A DNA stretch of 64,000 nt from JABDGM01 sp046349975 (GTDB lineage: Bacteria; Planctomycetota; Planctomycetia; Pirellulales; Lacipirellulaceae), in NCBI GenBank assembly GCA_046349975.1, contig JAXMBH010000006.1, forward strand, positions 1 through 64,000. The letters run 5' to 3'. The position numbers were made by a program, and so were the translations under genes. Shown one piece after another: positions 20,852 to 29,304 of the stretch. How positions within the stretch are numbered: position 1 is the stretch's first letter; each line of letters starts with the position of its first letter. The notes under the pieces were generated by a model. That model was not told where the DNA came from. It saw nothing but the letters and a program-made list of their open reading frames with translations, and made no database searches.

Positions 20852-21190
20852 ATGGCTGATCCGGTTGCTCTGTATGACGAAGCGGACAAACTCAAGGACC
20901 AGGGCAAGCTGGAAGAGGCCGTGACGAAGCTCAATGAGGCGGTCGCGGCGGATTCGAGCTACGCGCTGGCGCATTCGGCGCTCGCGGTCATCTTGCAGAA
21001 GCTCGGCAAGCATGAAGAGGCAATTCAGCATGCGCGGCGGGTGGCGGAGATCGAGCCCAATGACCCGTTCAGCTTTACGGCGCTGAGCGTGACGTACCAG
21101 CGGGCGTTCGCGGGGACGAACAACATGCAGTACATCCGGATGGCGGAAGACGCGATGGAGCACAGCCGGATGCTGCAGAGCCGGCACTAG
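20852..21190 (+). CDS. Small tetratricopeptide-repeat protein
   Basis: A 112-residue cytoplasmic protein with two to three TPR helices pairs (ALYDEADKLKDQGKLEEAVTKL, ALAHSALAVILQKLGKHEEAI, then SFTALSVTYQRAF). TPRs usually mediate protein-protein contacts; the partner is unknown. The start at the ATG 20852 gives the first TPR its full length; a start eight codons upstream is less well supported. The stop is followed 38 bases later by the start of a serine hydrolase on the same strand, so the two may be co-transcribed. Confidence 0.82.
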   Translation: MADPVALYDEADKLKDQGKLEEAVTKLNEAVAADSSYALAHSALAVILQKLGKHEEAIQHARRVAEIEPNDPFSFTALSVTYQRAFAGTNNMQYIRMAEDAMEHSRMLQSRH

Positions 21191-21228
21191 TCATAGATAG
21201 CCCAGCGTTTCAGCTGGCGAGCGAACTC

Positions 21229-22602
21229 ATGTTGCGCCATGTAGGGTTGATTGTTGCGGTTCTTGTCGCGATTTCGGCGCGGGCGGATCACAGGGAGCAG
21301 ATTGAGCGGCTGGTGCAGCCGCTGGTTGAATCGGAGTCGTTTGTCGGTTGCGTCGTGGGCGTACTCGATGATGGCAAGCAGGAACTGCACGCATACGGCG
21401 AGGTTCACAAGGGGGCAGGCGACAAGCCGAATGGCGACACCATCTATGAAATTGGCTCGATCACGAAGGCGTTTACGGGCACGCTGCTCGGCGACATGGT
21501 GAATCGGGGCGTGGTGAAGCTCGATGCGCCGGTGCAGGATTTTCTGCCGGAAGGTGTGAAGCTGGATGTGGCCAAAGATCAGCCGATCAGGCTGGTGGAT
21601 CTAGCATCGCAGAGTTCGGGTTTGCCGCGGATGCCGGATAATTTTGCGCCGCAGGATCCGCGAAATCCGTATGCGGATTACACGCCGGAGCGGATGTTTG
21701 AATTCTTGAATAAGTGCAAATTGAGCCGGCGGCCGGGCGAATATGAATACTCGAACCTCGGCATGGGGCTCTTGGGATACATCCTGGCAAAGCACGAGAA
21801 GAAGCCGTATGAGGAGTTGGTTGTCGAGCGGATTTGCGAACCGCTGGAAATGCACGACACGCGGATTGTGTTGTCGGCGGAGCAACGCAAGCGGTTAGCG
21901 CCGCCGTACAACGGCGAATTGAATGATGAGCACAATTGGGATTTCGATGCGCTGGCCGGGGCTGGGGCGATACGATCGACGGTGAATGATTTGCTGAAGC
22001 TGGCGGCGGCGGGGCTTGGAGCCGAGAAGGACGAGCGGCCGGCGGTGAAGGCGATTCACGAGGCGTGGAAGCCGCACTACGGCCAGCGTGGCGAGATCGG
22101 CGTCGGGCTGGCGTGGCACATCGCGCGCGATGGCGTGACGCGGTGGCACAACGGGCAGACGGGCGGCTATACAGCGGCGATGTTTATCTATCCGCCGAAG
22201 AAGATGGCGGTCGTGGTGCTCTGCAACACGGCGACGGATCAGACGACGCCGCTGGCGGAAAAGATCATTCAAGCCATGCTCGGCGCTACGCCGGAGCCGC
22301 CGAAGGTTCGCAAGATCGCCAAGGTTGAGGAGAAGATTTTGGCCGATTATGAGGGGACCTATGCGTTATCGCTGCTGTTTGGAATTACGGTCACGCTCGA
22401 AGACGGCAAGCTGATGGCGAAGGCGACGGGGCAGGATAAGTTTCAGATTTTCCCGGCGTCGGAGACGGAGTTTTTCTACAAAGTGGTCGATGCGCAGATC
22501 ACATTCGAGCGCGGCGGGGATGGGAAAGTAAGTAAGCTCGTGCTGCACCAAAATGGGCAGGATATGCCGGGGATTAAGGTGCCGGGGACGGGCGGGAAGT
22601 AG
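21229..22602 (+). CDS. Secreted beta-lactamase-fold serine hydrolase with C-terminal extension
   Basis: 457-residue exported hydrolase of the class C beta-lactamase superfamily; substrate unknown. A signal peptide (MLRHVGLIVAVLVAISARA) leads to the catalytic domain with SITK (Ser77-Lys80), YSN (Tyr174-Asn176) and a WHNGQTGGYTA block near residue 305 as the third motif. After about residue 365 comes a roughly 90-residue extra domain (starting KVEEKILADYEGTYAL) of the beta-strand type often attached to such hydrolases. It probably shares a transcript with the TPR protein just upstream. It is only distantly similar to the hydrolase at 14379-15452. Confidence 0.87.
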   Translation: MLRHVGLIVAVLVAISARADHREQIERLVQPLVESESFVGCVVGVLDDGKQELHAYGEVHKGAGDKPNGDTIYEIGSITKAFTGTLLGDMVNRGVVKLDAPVQDFLPEGVKLDVAKDQPIRLVDLASQSSGLPRMPDNFAPQDPRNPYADYTPERMFEFLNKCKLSRRPGEYEYSNLGMGLLGYILAKHEKKPYEELVVERICEPLEMHDTRIVLSAEQRKRLAPPYNGELNDEHNWDFDALAGAGAIRSTVNDLLKLAAAGLGAEKDERPAVKAIHEAWKPHYGQRGEIGVGLAWHIARDGVTRWHNGQTGGYTAAMFIYPPKKMAVVVLCNTATDQTTPLAEKIIQAMLGATPEPPKVRKIAKVEEKILADYEGTYALSLLFGITVTLEDGKLMAKATGQDKFQIFPASETEFFYKVVDAQITFERGGDGKVSKLVLHQNGQDMPGIKVPGTGGK

Positions 22603-22703
22603 CTCGTGTGAAAAGGGGCGCCGTGGAATCGAGTGTGGGGACCACGACTTTCCCAGAGCGTCAGTCGTGCCATCCGCATGGATGCAGGACGTACAGCCTC
22701 TCG

Positions 22704-23816
22704 TCACAGGCCTTCGTTGAGGCCTTGCAGGTCGGCGGGGAGGAAGCGTCCGTCTTTGCGCAGGAGTTCCCCGTCGAACCAGATTTCGCCGCCGCCATAG
22801 TCGGGGCGTTGGATTTGGACGAGGTCCCAGTGGATGCGGCTGCGGTTGCCGTTATCGGCGATTTCGTAGGCATTGCCGGGCGTGAGGTGGAAGGAGCCGC
22901 CGATTTTTTCGTCGAACAGCGTGTCGAGCATCGGGTGCCGTACGCGGTTGTTGACGCCGATCGCCCATTCGCCGCAGTAGCGGGCGCCGTCGTCGGAATC
23001 GAGGATCTCGTTGAGCTTCTTCGTTTCATTGGCGGTCGCACCGACGATCTTGCCGTTCTTGAACTCGAAGGCGATGTGGTCGAAGACGGTGCCTTGGTAG
23101 CGTGACTGCGTGTTGAAACGGATGCGGCCGTTGATGCTCTCTTTCACCGGGGCGGTGAAGACTTCGCCGTCGGGGATGTTGCGGTCGCCGGCGCAGGGAA
23201 TGACCGGGATGCCTTTGATTGAGAATTCGAGTTCGGTGTCGGCGGCGACGATTCGCACGCGGTCGGCTTTCTGCATGCGCTCAACAAGCGGCTGCTGGGC
23301 CTTGGCCATGGCAGCGTAATCGGCCGTGCACACGGAGAAGTAAAAATCTTCGAAGGCCGGCGTGCTCATACTGGCGGCCTGGGCGAAGGAATCGGTGGGG
23401 TAGCGAAGTACGACCCATTTTGTCTTGGAGATGCGGACATCGGTGTGCACGGTCTTCCACCAATGCTGTTGGTAAAGGTCCATTTTTTCGTGCGGGACAT
23501 CGGCGAATTGGCTGCTGTTGGCGGCGCCGCGGATGCCGATGTAGGCCTGCACTTTCTCCATGCGGGCGCTTTCGAGTTCGCCGGCGAGCTTCATGCTGTC
23601 TTCGGTGGCCGTGCGATAAAGTGCCCGCAGGACGGCGTTCGACTTCCAGGAAACGAGCGGCACAGCCCCCCGAGCGGTGGCCCCTTCGATCAGCCGGCAG
23701 ACGAGGGCGGCATCGGGCAGATCGAATGCTTCGATCAGTACGCGTTCGTCCTTTTGCAGTTCGCAGCTGTGGTCGAGCAACAAATCGGCCAGTTGATCAA
23801 TGCGCGGGTCGTGCAT
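22704..23816 (-). CDS. M29 family aminopeptidase
   Basis: Metallo-aminopeptidase of the AmpS/thermophilic aminopeptidase type, thought to be a cytoplasmic dimer with a two-metal site. The 370-residue product has the expected blocks: HDPRIDQLADLLLDHSCELQ at the start, GDRNIPDGEVFTAPV near residue 210 (a Glu ligand), GTVFDHIAFEFKNGKIVGA near residue 240, and the C-terminal HLTPGNAYE and RIHWDLVQI segments carrying His and Asp ligands. The reading frame stays open for 64 codons upstream to a GTG, but that part is not protein-like, so the ATG at 23816 is used. It is divergent from the acyl-CoA dehydrogenase. Confidence 0.9.
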   Translation of the reverse strand: MHDPRIDQLADLLLDHSCELQKDERVLIEAFDLPDAALVCRLIEGATARGAVPLVSWKSNAVLRALYRTATEDSMKLAGELESARMEKVQAYIGIRGAANSSQFADVPHEKMDLYQQHWWKTVHTDVRISKTKWVVLRYPTDSFAQAASMSTPAFEDFYFSVCTADYAAMAKAQQPLVERMQKADRVRIVAADTELEFSIKGIPVIPCAGDRNIPDGEVFTAPVKESINGRIRFNTQSRYQGTVFDHIAFEFKNGKIVGATANETKKLNEILDSDDGARYCGEWAIGVNNRVRHPMLDTLFDEKIGGSFHLTPGNAYEIADNGNRSRIHWDLVQIQRPDYGGGEIWFDGELLRKDGRFLPADLQGLNEGL

Positions 23817-24064
23817 CGTTGATGATCGCTTCGTTACGGAATTGGGAGCAGGACTTGGCTCCGCGGTCGAGGAGTTGGGCCCTACGCGGCTCTGCTTCGA
23901 TACGCGAATACGGTCGCCATGATAGGATGTTCCCGGGCAGCGAACAACCGCTGCAAATTGGCGGTAAGCACGATAATATGTAGAGGAAATGTCTGTAGGC
24001 GCGGGCACGGCGCTTACTTACCGTAAGAGCATCTCTTCTCCCCTCACTCGACGTTCAGGTTGCG

Positions 24065-25981
24065 ATGTCTACTACCCTGCCCCCGGGCCATTCCCAAGAA
24101 GAAAAATCGTTTGCCGAGACGGCGCTCGCGCTCGGCGGCAAGAGTGCGGATGAGGCGCGACGCACGGGCGCGATCGATACCGCGGATGATCAGGTGGAAG
24201 CGCTGTTTGCGGCGCAATATCAAACCGCGAACAGTCCGGCTCACCGCGCCGTGTGGGATCATGGCGTGCCAATTGACTTATTTACGACAGCAGCGCCGAG
24301 TACGCCGCCGGAAGTGCAGCGGGTGATGGACGACTCGATCGAGGTGGTGAAGCGGCACAAGGCGGCTGGCACACTGTTCAACAGTGATCGCAAGGTGGCG
24401 GAGGCGGTACTCGCCGACCTTGCGGGTGTAGGCTATTGGGGCCTGTTGGTCGGCAAAGAATACGGCGGGTCAGGGGCGCCGTTTAGCTCATTCGCGCCGT
24501 TTCTCACGAGGATGGCATTAGTCGAACCAACTGTTGCGGGGCTGGCCTCGGTGCATGGCTGCATTGGGGCGGTCGACCCATTGCGGACGTTCGGCAACGC
24601 GGAGCAGAAGGAGCGGTTTCTCCCGGCGCTCGCGAGTGGTTCGCGGTTAAGTGCGTTTGCACTCACGGAGCCGTGCGCGGGGAGTGATCTCACCGCGCTG
24701 CGGACGACGGCGCGGCTGGATGGAGACGACTATGTTGTGAACGGCGAGAAGTTGTTCATTACGAATGTCGTTCCGGGGCGGACGATTGGGCTGGTGTGTT
24801 TGATTGAGGGCAAGCCGGCGGTGCTGATTGTCGATTTGCCGCCAGAGGAGAACGAGCATTTTCAGTTGCGGAAGTATGGGCTGTGGGCGCTCAAGCACAC
24901 GTACAATCTAGGGATCGTCTTCCGCGAGTTTCGCGTGCCGGCGGCGAACTTACTAAAGCCAGGACGGGGCGATGGGCTGACAATTGCCTATCACGGGCTC
25001 AATCTCGGGCGCATCGCGTTGTGCGCCACGGCGGCCGGCACGATGCGGCTGATGATGGCCAGCATGATTCCGTGGGCGCAGTTCCGGCGGACGTACGGGG
25101 CGGCGATCGCCTCGCGCGAATTGGTGCAACGCCGGCTGGGCGAGTTGGCCGGGCTGATTGTTGGTTGCGATGCATTGGTGGCATGGTGCGCGGGGCTAAT
25201 CGATCGCGGGTACCGCGGCGAGATGGAGTGCATCATCGCGAAGATTTTCGGCAGCGAAGCGCAGAAGTATGCGGCCATTGAGTACTTCATGAAGACGCAC
25301 GGCGGACGGTCGTTCCTGCATGGCCATGCGTTCGGCGACAATATTCACGAGTACCTCGCTCCGTGCATTTATGAAGGGGAGGGCGAGATGCTCGGCATGG
25401 GTTTCTTCAAATCGCTCGTGAAGCAGCACGGCAAGACGTACTTTGAACCGATCGGCAAAACGCTGGCGGCGGCCGGCATTCGGCAGCCGAATCCGATGAA
25501 CCCGGCGCACCTGTGGGCGTTGCGATCGGTCGCGCCGCCGTATATGAAATGGGTGGCGACGCAGCGGCTGCGGCCGTTGCGCCGACCGCAGTTGCCGAAC
25601 ATGCCGAAGGCGCTGCGCGAGCATGCCGAGTTCGCCTGCGAGCGGCTGCAGCGGATGGCGATCGAAATTTCGGGCACGATGAGCAAGTTTCAGTTGAAAC
25701 TGGCCGACCGGCAGTGCCGCATGGCGGAGCTTTCGCAGCGCTGCCAGGACATGATTACGATGCTAACGGTTAGCCTGTACGGTGCCCAAAGCACCGACCC
25801 GTTGGTGCAAGATGCGGCGGACATCCTTTGCGAGCAGCTGCAGCAGAAGTTTCTGGGGCGGCGGCCGTCGAACTACTATTTCCGCAAAGTAACGGCGCTC
25901 GGCGCGGCGATTGCCGAAGGCAAATTCAGTTCGATCGCGGGCATCGAAGCCGAGTCGATATTGATGCCGTATGAGCAGTGA
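24065..25981 (+). CDS. Acyl-CoA dehydrogenase with C-terminal extension
   Basis: FAD-dependent enzyme of the first step of fatty-acid beta-oxidation. At 638 residues it is longer than the usual 380-400. The core (about 85-460) has AFALTEPCAGSD, FITNVVPGRTIG and the C-terminal catalytic-type segment CIYEGEGEMLGM. A roughly 170-residue helical extension follows, as in the FadE-like branch, and an extra N-terminal part of about 60 residues precedes the core. Its stop overlaps the next gene by 11 bases, so translation is coupled to the TIGR03032 protein. Chain-length preference cannot be read from sequence. Confidence 0.88.
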   Translation: MSTTLPPGHSQEEKSFAETALALGGKSADEARRTGAIDTADDQVEALFAAQYQTANSPAHRAVWDHGVPIDLFTTAAPSTPPEVQRVMDDSIEVVKRHKAAGTLFNSDRKVAEAVLADLAGVGYWGLLVGKEYGGSGAPFSSFAPFLTRMALVEPTVAGLASVHGCIGAVDPLRTFGNAEQKERFLPALASGSRLSAFALTEPCAGSDLTALRTTARLDGDDYVVNGEKLFITNVVPGRTIGLVCLIEGKPAVLIVDLPPEENEHFQLRKYGLWALKHTYNLGIVFREFRVPAANLLKPGRGDGLTIAYHGLNLGRIALCATAAGTMRLMMASMIPWAQFRRTYGAAIASRELVQRRLGELAGLIVGCDALVAWCAGLIDRGYRGEMECIIAKIFGSEAQKYAAIEYFMKTHGGRSFLHGHAFGDNIHEYLAPCIYEGEGEMLGMGFFKSLVKQHGKTYFEPIGKTLAAAGIRQPNPMNPAHLWALRSVAPPYMKWVATQRLRPLRRPQLPNMPKALREHAEFACERLQRMAIEISGTMSKFQLKLADRQCRMAELSQRCQDMITMLTVSLYGAQSTDPLVQDAADILCEQLQQKFLGRRPSNYYFRKVTALGAAIAEGKFSSIAGIEAESILMPYEQ

Positions 25982-27113
25982 AGCAAAAGCCGAGAATGAG
26001 CAGGCCGGTCAAGATACCGACTCTAGCGCCCCTTCGCCGCTGCGCAGTGTTCACACGACGAATTTTCCGGCGATTCTGGATCATCTCGGCAGTTCGCTGT
26101 TGGTGACGACCTATCAGGCGGGCAAGCTGGTCGTGGTGCGGTCCGACGGCGGTGTCATCAATACGCACTTCCGCGCGTTCAACAAGCCGATGGGAATGGC
26201 AGTTGGCCGCGGGCGATTGTCGATCGGCACGGCGTTGGAGGTATGGGAGTTTCGCAATGTGCCGGCGGTAGCGGCGAAATTAGAGCCTACGGGCAAGCAT
26301 GACGCGTGCTTCTTGCCGCGGGCGGCCCATGTGACAGGCGACATTCAGATTCACGAGATGGCGTATGTTAACGATGAACTATGGTTCGTCAACACGCGAT
26401 TCTCTTGCCTGGCGAAGCATGACCGGGATCATAGTTTTGCGCCGGTGTGGCGGCCGCGGTTTATTTCCAAATTGACGCCGGATGACCGCTGCCATCTCAA
26501 CGGCTTGGGCTTGCGGGATGGCCGGCCGCGGTGGGCGACGGCCCTTGGCGAGACAGACTCAGGCGGCGGGTGGCGCGAGAACAAGAAGAGCGGCGGCATC
26601 CTCATCGACATCGAGTCGCATGAGATCATCGTGCGCGGGCTTTCGATGCCGCACTCGCCGCGGTGGCACGCCGGACGATTGTGGCTGCTCGAATCGGGCA
26701 CCGGCAGTCTGGGGTATGTCGACCTCGACAGCGGGCGCTACGAGCCAATCGTTCAGCTTGATGGGTTCACGCGCGGGCTGGAACTGGTGGGAAATCTCGC
26801 GTTCATCGGGCTGTCGCAGGTGCGCGAGACGGCGGTATTCAGCGGGATTCAAATCACTGAACGGCTACAGGAAACTGAGCGCACGTGCGGTGTGTGGGTG
26901 GTTGACATTCAGCGCGGAGAGCCGATTGCATTTTTGAAATTCGAAGAGGCCGTGCAGGAAGTATTCGCGGTCGCGCTCTTGCCGGGAATACAGTTTCCGG
27001 ATTTGATCAACGACCATCCGGAGATCATCGGCAGCTCGTTCGTACTGCCGGATGAGGCGCTGCGTGATGTGCCGGCGGAACTACGGGCCACGGCTGACCG
27101 TAGCGAAAGATGA
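25971..27113 (+). CDS. TIGR03032 family protein (DUF4915-like)
   Basis: 380-residue protein of a conserved family without established function. Signs of the family are TNFPAILDHLGSSLLVTTYQ near residue 30, RAFNKPMGMAV, VNDELWFVNTRFSCLA, the LNGLGLRDGRPRWATALGE stretch and the MPHSPRWHAGRLWLLESGTG block. These look like beta-propeller blades, and no signal peptide is seen. The start overlaps the acyl-CoA dehydrogenase by 11 bases, so the pair is one operon and coupled. The role may be linked to that enzyme, but this is inference only. Confidence 0.8.
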   Translation: MSSEAKAENEQAGQDTDSSAPSPLRSVHTTNFPAILDHLGSSLLVTTYQAGKLVVVRSDGGVINTHFRAFNKPMGMAVGRGRLSIGTALEVWEFRNVPAVAAKLEPTGKHDACFLPRAAHVTGDIQIHEMAYVNDELWFVNTRFSCLAKHDRDHSFAPVWRPRFISKLTPDDRCHLNGLGLRDGRPRWATALGETDSGGGWRENKKSGGILIDIESHEIIVRGLSMPHSPRWHAGRLWLLESGTGSLGYVDLDSGRYEPIVQLDGFTRGLELVGNLAFIGLSQVRETAVFSGIQITERLQETERTCGVWVVDIQRGEPIAFLKFEEAVQEVFAVALLPGIQFPDLINDHPEIIGSSFVLPDEALRDVPAELRATADRSER

Positions 27114-27142
27114 ATTGAAGCGAAGTTTGGAACTGATGTTCG

Positions 27143-27565
27143 ATGAAGACTTTGACCAGAGAACTGTGGCTGAACATTCCCGAACGGCGGGCGATTGTTT
27201 CGATTCATCGCGAGGTGGAGAATGTGGTCGCGGAGAGCGGCGTGCAGGACGGGCTGGTGCTCGTGAATGCCATGCACATCACGGCCAGTGTGTTCATCAA
27301 CGACAACGAGCCGGGGCTGCATCGCGACTATGACAAGTGGCTGGAGGAACTAGCGCCGTTCGACCCGTCGCCGCAGCGATATCATCACAATCGCACGGGT
27401 GAGGACAATGCGGATGCCCACCACAAGCGGCAGATTATGGGGCGCGAGGTCGTGGTGGCGATTACTGAGGGGAAGCTGCACCTCGGACCTTGGGAGCACA
27501 TTTTCTATTACGAGTTCGATGGGCGGCGGAAGAAGCGGGTGTTGGTGAAGATTATTGGGGAGTGA
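27143..27565 (+). CDS. YjbQ / UPF0047 family protein
   Basis: 140-residue cytoplasmic protein of the secondary thiamine-phosphate synthase YjbQ family (UPF0047). Conserved features are VLVNAMHITASVFINDNE, HHNRTGEDNADAHHKRQIMG with its His cluster, and HLGPWEHIFYYEFDG near the C-terminus. E. coli YjbQ can replace thiamine-phosphate synthase, but the natural role is not settled. It lies 29 bases after the TIGR03032 gene on the same strand and may belong to that operon. Confidence 0.9.
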   Translation: MKTLTRELWLNIPERRAIVSIHREVENVVAESGVQDGLVLVNAMHITASVFINDNEPGLHRDYDKWLEELAPFDPSPQRYHHNRTGEDNADAHHKRQIMGREVVVAITEGKLHLGPWEHIFYYEFDGRRKKRVLVKIIGE

Positions 27566-27641
27566 TTGGGGACTGGTGCGCAACCCCACCCCGGAGGGCT
27601 GGGCTATATAGCCGAGGCCTTCGGCCGCGAGGCGCGACGTC

Positions 27642-28493
27642 TTATCGCCGCCGAATTAATTCGGAGAAATCATCGCGGCCGGCGTAGCGTTGGGCGTAGG
27701 GGTTCACGTAGGCCAGCTCTTTGGTTTGTTCGAACGTGCCATGGCGTTCGATAAGGCCTTCGTCGTAGGCCAGTTGGTCGGAAAGACCGGGCAGCAGCGA
27801 GCGGTAATCGGTGACAATGCGGTTCGGCTTGATCCGATTCACGTGCTGCACGATGTTCGACGTGCAGTTGTTCGTAAGCGTGTCGTAGAACTCAGGTCGG
27901 GCGGCGAGTTCATTCACGCGGTTGAGCACGTCGACCAGGAGTTCGCGGGATGCCTCCGGTGTAGCGGTCGTGTGATAGAGGTACACCTGTTCGCCATTGT
28001 AAACGGTGCGGAACTGGATGACGTCGCGTTCGTCGGCGACGACGTAGATTAATTCGTACTGGTGCAAGCTACCTTCGATCGGGTTGTACTTTTCGTTGCG
28101 CTCTTTGCGCGTTTCCACGCTCACGGCCAAGTGTTCTGGTGCGCCCGTGGGGCCTTCCAACTGGAAGCTGAGCATGACATGGGCCAGCGCCGGCGCGCCG
28201 TCGAACGGCACGACGATGTAGTCGACGCCGCGCACCCGGCTGAGGTCGAAAGATTTGTCGTAGTAGTCGACCAGATACACATCGTTGGCGAAGTATTTGC
28301 TGTTGCGAACGTGGTGCACGGTGACTTGGTCGCCGTGCGTTTCGACGGTGGGGAGCACGGCTTGTTCAGGCGTCCAATCGCGAAAGTGGGAGGGGGCGAG
28401 GCGCTTTTCGAGCGAAGCGCAGCCGGTGAATACTACGCCGATCACGGCGACGATCAGAACGCGCGCAATAATTCGAACCTGAAACCCGAACAT
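27642..28493 (-). CDS. DUF4105 (Lnb N-terminal type) lipoprotein
   Basis: A 283-residue predicted lipoprotein: the signal segment RIIARVLIVAVIGVVFTGC has a lipobox with Cys at residue 23. The rest matches the DUF4105 type of domain, also named for the N-terminal periplasmic part of the Bacteroidota lipoprotein N-acyltransferase Lnb. The TNNCTSNIVQHV segment near residue 210 carries the conserved Cys and the VDYIVVPFD and YELIYVVADER strands fit. The upstream open frame from 28580 adds 29 residues before the signal peptide and was not used. Whether it N-acylates lipoproteins is unknown, since only this domain, without the usual long partner part, is present. Confidence 0.68.
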   Translation of the reverse strand: MFGFQVRIIARVLIVAVIGVVFTGCASLEKRLAPSHFRDWTPEQAVLPTVETHGDQVTVHHVRNSKYFANDVYLVDYYDKSFDLSRVRGVDYIVVPFDGAPALAHVMLSFQLEGPTGAPEHLAVSVETRKERNEKYNPIEGSLHQYELIYVVADERDVIQFRTVYNGEQVYLYHTTATPEASRELLVDVLNRVNELAARPEFYDTLTNNCTSNIVQHVNRIKPNRIVTDYRSLLPGLSDQLAYDEGLIERHGTFEQTKELAYVNPYAQRYAGRDDFSELIRRR

Positions 28494-28593
28494 GCTCGAT
28501 GACGAGATGCTAGCACAGCGACGAGGGTGATTAGAGAAGCCGCGTAGGCTAGCACCTTGCTCTGGCTGCGACAAGAACAATAGCGAAGCTATT

Positions 28594-29021
28594 TCAGTGA
28601 TTGCCTGCTGAAAAACGGCCGCTTTCCGCGATCGTACGTCGCTCCAGCACGCGGTCTGGTTGATTCAACTGCAGAAGATTGATCGTGACGAGCCCGATAT
28701 CGGAGATGGGTTGGAATTCGAAACTGCCGGCAATAATACGAAAGTGATGGTTCCAGCAATCGCTTCGAGGATTAAATAGTCGAACCAGTGCTTGCGTTCC
28801 GGCAAGATAGAGGCGATGTCGGTTCCCTTGGCGCGATTACAAAAGGCGCAAGCGAGAGCGAGGTTATCGAGTTCAGTTCTTCCGCCGTGCTTTTCAGCGA
28901 TAATGTGATCCACGTGACAACCGACGTAGGTGTTGTCTTCGTGAATCAGACAGTACTCGCACCTATTTCCGGCGCGCTCTTCAACGATCCGTCGTAGCTC
29001 GGGGCTAACGTAGCTAGTCAT
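28594..29021 (-). pseudogene. HNH endonuclease, frameshifted
   Basis: The N-terminal half matches an HNH nuclease: CEYCLIHEDN, the HVDHIIAEKHGG core, and LACAFCNRAKGTDIASI. After FDY (minus strand, plus-strand position about 28771-28777, attaaat) the open frame leaves the family and runs into an unrelated tail ending at 28665. Moving by one base restores a family-like C-terminus (FNPRSDCWNHHF, then GLVTINLLQLNQPDRV), which runs to a stop at 28594. This is best explained by loss of one T. The upstream partner overlaps the start by 8 bases. It could be a true pseudogene or a sequencing error; a programmed shift is less likely because no slippery site or stop is obvious. Confidence 0.75.
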
Positions 29022-29250
29022 GAGACAGGCGTTCGTGCGCGCGCGCTTTTGCGAGCCGAACCACATGCTCCAAATGCAGATAGTGATCTAGCTCGGATTC
29101 CTCTTCCACGGAAAGATCACGTGATTTCTCTTTAGAAATCAGATCTTCGACGCGCTGTCGAGTAGCGGCCGAGGCCTGAAAATTCGCGACGCCTTCCGGG
29201 CCGCAGCCAGAAGCAATTAGATCAACCAATTCATCGTAGGCTCGAATCAT
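29014..29250 (-). CDS. Small partner protein of the HNH endonuclease
   Basis: 78-residue, mostly helical, acidic protein (MIRAYDELVDLIASGCG; then a charged helix with RVEDLISKEKSRDLS). It overlaps the HNH gene by 8 bases on the same strand. I recall the same arrangement, a small helical protein followed by an HNH gene, from other bacterial genomes, so the pair is probably a conserved cassette. Function is unknown; a regulator, inhibitor or chaperone of the nuclease is possible. The ORF is full length and intact even though the nuclease is not. Confidence 0.65.
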   Translation of the reverse strand: MIRAYDELVDLIASGCGPEGVANFQASAATRQRVEDLISKEKSRDLSVEEESELDHYLHLEHVVRLAKARAHERLSHD

Positions 29251-29304
29251 AGTGTTATCATATCGGCCGAGTGTACGGCGGCAAACTGGGAATACGAAAT
29301 ACAG

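Noticed and set aside
23817..24008. Upstream GTG start for the M29 peptidase
   Set aside because: The 64 extra residues have no peptidase similarity, and the ATG at 23816 fits the family start.
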